NCBI GenBank assembly: GCA_014706385.1
Contig: JACGZH010000002.1
Span: 124,001-188,000 of the forward strand
Direction of reading: 5' to 3'
DNA: 64,000 nt
Source of the DNA: Phaffia rhodozyma
Taxonomy: Eukaryota; Basidiomycota; Tremellomycetes; Cystofilobasidiales; Mrakiaceae
Translations under genes and position numbers: made by a program
Shown here: positions 58,830 through 64,000 of the stretch, piece after piece
How the letters are laid out: each line of letters starts with the position of its first letter
How positions within the stretch are numbered: position 1 is the stretch's first letter
Notes under the pieces: model-generated
The model's database searches: none
Told to the model about the DNA's origin: nothing
Seen by the model: the letters and a program-made list of their open reading frames with translations, nothing else

Positions 58830-61800
58830 CTAGATTGAATTTCTCCTCATTTTGATCGACTTTTTAATTCGTCCTGACCCGCTCTCCGCCGCCCGATCAT
58901 GTTCAGGAAGATATCCCGTCGGCAGTGTACCTACAGCTCCCACAACACCAGGATTTTATGAAACAAAGAAGTTTGAGAGACACGAGCTTGAAGTTTTGAA
59001 GGACTGAAACATTAAACACACCTTCAGATTTGCAGGTTGCGAGATATTCTCTAGCGGCTTTCCTTCCGATATCAAGAATTCTATCATTTCCAGAAATGGA
59101 TCTATACTCAGCATTTAAATTTAAAATTGAGAGAAACGAGCGAGATGAACTGACTCATTGAATTTTCCAAATCCTCCAAGAGTCTCATATTGTTGAACAG
59201 GCATCGCTAGGTAGAGAATACCTGGAGTGTTCTTTGCCTCCTCCAGCGATTTGACAGAAGATACACTGATGTGAAGAGAGAAATGAAAAAAGATGAATGA
59301 TTGTTGAGCAGAGATGCGTGTGATTCATCAACAGGGCGAAGTTGACGCACTAGGTTAAACGCGACGTAACCTCGGTAAGGGTTGGAATAAGCCGGGCATC
59401 CGAGAAGGGGTTGTACCTACAGATGGAAATAATCCTCACATGCTTCGATTAGATTGTGTGTTTACCATGAGTGGAACATTTAAACGAAAACACCCACCGA
59501 TTCAATAAGACAAAGAATCCGGAGACAGAGTCACCGTAGTTTCTAGGAGACGGATCATCAACGCCACCAACGTCGATCGCAAAAATCTTGCTCGCTCCTT
59601 TGGCAGTCATGGTGGTGACCTGAGAATGTAAGAAAAACCATCACTTCAGAAACACATGCTATTTACCTCAGATATTGAGAGGTAGGGAGACCATACAGGC
59701 AGATTATCGACTAGAAGCCAAGATGAGAAGACTATATGGTAAGTCATGATTCAAATCCTCACAGCAACAAAAACATGAACGTACTGTAGCCTCCATCAAC
59801 AAGCACTATTATGATTGAAGAAGGTCAAGTATGCAGTTTCAGTAAGCAAAAGTTTGAATATGTATGATAAGCAAGAGCATTCACTATTGCCATTGTCCGA
59901 AAGAGGCGGAAGCAAACCAGCGAGACTATCACATCGTGAAGATAATCGATGAAAGGTCAACATCGTAAACCATAGTGCCAGATTGAAGAGAATTGACATC
60001 GTTCTTACGTCATGGAAGCACGAACTGCTCTCCAGGCATATCCAGTTGTATGAATCTCCATTTGACTCAAGTTCAGACAAGTAGAGTTGCAGAAAAATGG
60101 TATCCAAAGATCTGTGAACACAGCGCGCGAAGATATGTCAACCTTTGCACGAATGAACGACGTCGGAAGGTTATGAAGCGATACGGGCACTGACCTTCTA
60201 GGTGAGCATCACCAAAGGCTTTGAAAATTCCTCGATTGAACTAGCAAACAAGAACATGTCTTGGGTTAGGTCAGATAAGCGTTGAAGGACAAAAGCCAGG
60301 TGATATCGAACCTCGTGTCCGGTGGTATATGACTAGATCATACAAAGATAACGTTGAGTACTCAGTGAAAGTCAGTTGAATAAATCCAGTTCAACTTCAC
60401 TCACTATAGTAGGGAAGGTGACGTCGCTCAAAAGCCTTTTTACACAACCAAATCACGTTAATGGCTGATTCGCATGTCCCATAAGCTTACATCCAGACAA
60501 TCATAACATACCTCCATATAGATGATATTCTTCCACTAAACTGTTTTGCTCGACCTGTGAAGACGATATCCAAGGCCATAAGAGTTTGGTGATGAGATGA
60601 TGTGCACGAATTGAGCTGCCATTTAGGACAAAGAAATGAACAGACCGGTAGTAGCAACAAGATTTCCATCCTTAGCGTAAAGTCCACCAATAAAAGATCC
60701 AATACTAGTACCACCGATCATATCGATAGGCACTCCCTGATCTTCCATAGCTTCAATGAATCCCTGATTTACAAAAATTTGCGAGATCAGTAGTCAGAAT
60801 ATAACTTGTGAAGTTGATAGTTGCACAAGTCGGCTGAAGGTCTTACCAGATGAGCTATGCCCCTTCCTCCTCCTCCTCCGAGTACGATTCCGATACTGGC
60901 TCCACAAATGTTTCTGGCTAGTCTGGCAAAATCGTTTAAGTGAGGCGATGCTCGAGGCCGGTACATCGGTCGAGGCCGGAACCTCTTTATCTGAGTCTGA
61001 ACCTTTTCTCTCAAGTTCTTGAACGCAACGATAGCAGCTGGATCGTGAACCATGGGGGTCGATTTAGCCGGCAAGACGATACCGGGCAACTCTGTTTATT
61101 GTATTAAGGATTTTGAGATAACTGCCAGTCAATTCGAGAAGAGATGAACAAACTCTCACGTACCGACGTGATGGTGTTGGGAGATCCATGGTCTCTCCTG
61201 TAAAATTCGTGAAATTGCACTGTAAGCGAAGCTGCTCATCAACTTTCGAATGAAGATACTAACTTTCAGCCAGGGTCGAGTTGATCCATGTGGCACGGAT
61301 CGTTCAGGGTGAAGAAGGACCAACTCCTTTCTGGCGCTAGTCTTCTTAGCTAATAGAACCTTCTCATACTGTAAAGAAATGGCAGAAAGCATAAGTAAAT
61401 TTTGACAAAACCGCATAGCAGTCAACCTGAACTAACCTCTCCGATACTCGGGTCATCACCCATTCCTACCAGACGCTCAACCGTTGCTGTCATTTTAAGT
61501 CAACTAAGATTGCAAAGAAAGAGGACCTTAACTCACCGACAACCATGATATGATCGGCCTGGGAAGAATATTTGTGTATAGTCAGCGATGCGCTCTGTCA
61601 AACCTTCCTACTTGATCATGCACTAAGCACTTACTTGTCTCAAACATGTCAATGTCCATTGACTTCCAACAGCTTCATTATAAACGTGGTTTCATATCAG
61701 TGCTTAATAGAGCGCGACATCATAGACCGATGCACATTGTATATACATACCAGCATCGGCAACATATAGTACCGTTCGGTGCCGTTGCTCGAGGTCCGAG

Positions 61801-64000
61801 AGCTTAATGAAGGCGAGAATATTCAGCGAATCATCTAAGGTTTTATCAATTTTACAGAACACTTACCCAACCGGCGACCTATGAAGAGTACGGATAAGTG
61901 CCGGATGCATGTTTCATAAGCACCTAAAGTATCCTATAATAAAAATGACCATGGACTTACCTTCAAAGCGCCCATAGACGAGAAAGTATGTCGACCTAAA
62001 TGTCTCATCACAGTAGCTTGGTCAAGATACGCAGTGGGCGCTCCTATATCTTCTAGAGCTGCTTTCAGTTTCTTTGCAAAGATTGCGATCGGCACGTGCT
62101 TGGACGAAGGCAATATCGCGATCGTTTTCAAGTTTAGATTCGATGGAGAGACTTCCAGCGAGCCAGGGGTCAGAGAAGGTCGACTCCGCTGATCGACCAC
62201 CTTGGTCACCCTGGAAGCAATTAGACGGAGGAACTTGACAGTAGTGGCTGGGTGTCGGACAGATATCGCATTGAACAAGGTAAGAGGCATTCGGACAAGC
62301 TCGGTGTCTCGAATAGCATGAATGGTGCTGCCTCGGGGGTTGATCATAATGGCATCCATTTCACTTTGATGATAAGAAAAAAGATGTCAGCAAAGGACAA
62401 TAGTATTGAGTGAAGATGATGAAGGAAATTTTATCTACCCAACACTCTCTCCTTGACCATATTCTGCAGCAATATCAATATCTCCTTGCTTGTTTTCTAC
62501 CAAAGCTCTGAGTCGTCCGTTTACTACGATGTAGATAGAATCTGCAACATCTCCTTGTCGATAAAGGACCTTGTTAGGTCGAGGTTCCGAAACGAAGAAA
62601 AATCAGTTCAACCGCAGAACCTGAAGTATGAAAACAAACTCCATACCTGTCCAGCATCCAACTGCATCCAATCTAGAGACGCATCTACGTGCTGGACTGT
62701 TTATAAGCAGATTAAAAAAATCAGTTAAGCCTTGACATGCAGCATGTAGTTTCTCACTTACCTAGAGGTGAGAGTAAGGACAGTAGCCTCTTAGCAAGAG
62801 TGAGAAGAACGATTGGGCGTCTCTCGAGCAGCCGCTCCAACGCTTCGGCAGGAAGGAACCCAACATAAACATCAGTTTTTGCTCTCAAATCTACATATGA
62901 CGCCTAGTTTTCTCCCCAAATGAAGACACAGTCTCTCAGTCAACGATACTTTTTAAAGAAAATAGACAAGACAAAATTTCAAATGGAACAGAAAAACCTT
63001 CTACTCACAGCATTGCTCAAAGCACTCAGGTAGCCTGCAATGCCTCCGGGTTTGACCGTATATAGATGAGTTGATCCAGGTACAATGTTCGAAGCTTTTG
63101 GGGTTTCTGATGCCGCTCTTCGATCTTCACCTGAAGACATAGATGCCAGCCGAGCTGATCGAGCTGAATCCACAGTAGAATATCGTCGAGATTTGGACGA
63201 GGTGGCTGTTTTGGATGAGGGCTTGCTAGATGAGCTAGTGCCGGATGAGCCATTGCCTTTTTTAGAATTTGTGTCTTTCTTTACGGGTTTGGTTGGCACA
63301 TCGGGTGGAGGGAGCGAAACCTGTTGATCATGTTTGATTGTAAAGAAAGCATCAGTCAACTTGCGGACATTGGATGAGATAGAGACTTTGGACTCACATC
63401 TAAGAAACCCTCGATTATGAAGAACAAGCCTATCAAAGTTTCAGGTTGAATCGGGATTACAGTCAGTATTCAAAGTCAGGGATATTTTGGTTCAGTTAGT
63501 TGTAGATGGATTGACAAACAACAATCGACATACCTGCGTTCTTCTCTCCTTCTTTGACCAGATATTCTCCCTTAGGATAGAACAATATTTCCACCTCGTT
63601 CTCCAGTTCCAGTACGCCGCCTTCGTCCGCTCCCCAACCACCAGACGTCCCAGTCATGATACTACTCGAATCATCAACGCCTCTGCCACCTAACATCGTT
63701 AAACCTCTTAATGCAGAACTGATGGACCCTCCGAACGAAGGGGAGTTCATCTTGGACGAGTTCGAGTCGGATGGGGAAAATATGGAGGGAGTTTGCTCAA
63801 TAGCTGGCGGCTGAATGAGCCCGATTGATTTGGCCAAAGAAGTCATTACAGCATCTCGGAGATTAAACTGAGGTTTCAACGATGCAGCTAGTGGTGGGGA
63901 GTGAACTCGGTCGGATGAGAAGCCTCCCTCTGGATAATATGGAGCATGGGTGTTCAAATGATTATCCCAGTTCGAGCCTGCTAAGATCCCCGATGATAGT
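58830..64000 (-). CDS. NTE1: lysophospholipase Nte1 (patatin-like), 5' partial
   Basis: ER phospholipase B that deacylates phosphatidylcholine to glycerophosphocholine. The reading frame is still open at the window end, so the N-terminus with its membrane anchor lies outside. Two cyclic-nucleotide-binding-like domains are seen: [17 protein letters not shown] with [19 protein letters not shown], and [20 protein letters not shown] with [19 protein letters not shown] patatin domain follows. Its oxyanion glycine loop is [16 protein letters not shown], the nucleophile is in [13 protein letters not shown] (GxSxG), and the dyad Asp is in LVDGGYIDNLP. The end blocks are [31 protein letters not shown], then [20 protein letters not shown]. 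The stop at 58830 follows [12 protein letters not shown]. It has very many short introns. The catalytic residues look intact. Confidence 0.95.

Noticed and set aside
1..64000. CRISPR arrays, rRNA genes and biosynthetic or defence gene clusters
   Set aside because: No regularly spaced repeats or rRNA-like stretches were seen. The genes are mostly unrelated eukaryotic housekeeping genes, with no cluster around the P450.

Overview
This is an intron-dense fungal nuclear window and almost certainly a basidiomycete. Nearly every gene is split by 50-200 nt GT-AG introns with CTNAC-like branch sites. Several genes carry more than ten introns, and the intergenic regions are short. The gene content is of fungal type: SAGA subunit Spt7, Nte1, Get1, Tom22, Lsb5 and a GPR1/FUN34/YaaH transporter. 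The intron density, moderate GC content and inositol oxygenase fit a basidiomycetous yeast of the Tremellomycetes. A Phaffia/Xanthophyllomyces-like genome is one possibility that I cannot prove from sequence alone. No rRNA, tRNA, CRISPR array or large transposon was seen.

Layout. From 0 to 9 kb: SPT7 (+) and the transportin KAP104 (-), convergent. From 9.7 to 18.4 kb: a cytochrome P450 (+), a Suv39/Clr4-type SET methyltransferase (-) and the SUN-domain ER protein SLP1 (+); the last two diverge from a 108-bp gap. From 18.8 to 24.5 kb: a membrane-anchored M19 dipeptidase (-) and a large disordered protein whose tail resembles Sld7 (+). From 25.5 to 31.4 kb: a secreted calcineurin-like phosphoesterase (+) and an AceTr-family transporter (-). 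From 31.4 to 33.0 kb: a long divergent intergenic region holding a 399-bp terminal-inverted-repeat element. From 33 to 37 kb: an RS-rich splicing-type protein (+) and an orphan disordered protein (+). From 37.5 to 43 kb: inositol oxygenase (-) and Lsb5 (-). From 43.2 to 50.9 kb: S-formylglutathione hydrolase (+), GET1 (-), dolichyldiphosphatase CAX4 (+) and a citrate synthase ending in SKL (+). From 51.5 to 64 kb: a MESH1-like HD hydrolase (+), a small membrane ORF overlapping the start of a DEDDy exonuclease (+), TOM22 (-), UTP11 (+) and NTE1 (-, its 5' end outside the window).

Most genes are core housekeeping with no operon logic. The functional links that can be inferred are metabolic (citrate synthase, AceTr transporter, inositol oxygenase) and ER-related (SLP1, GET1, CAX4, NTE1). 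The most striking structure is extreme exon fragmentation. In the citrate synthase, seven exons of 24 nt or less are required to keep the conserved protein in frame. The RS-protein gene appears to use a 1-nt exon. No clearly new multi-gene system was found.

Splice coordinates were read by eye from phase, splice sites and family conservation. They may be off by a base or two, and some exon choices are inference.
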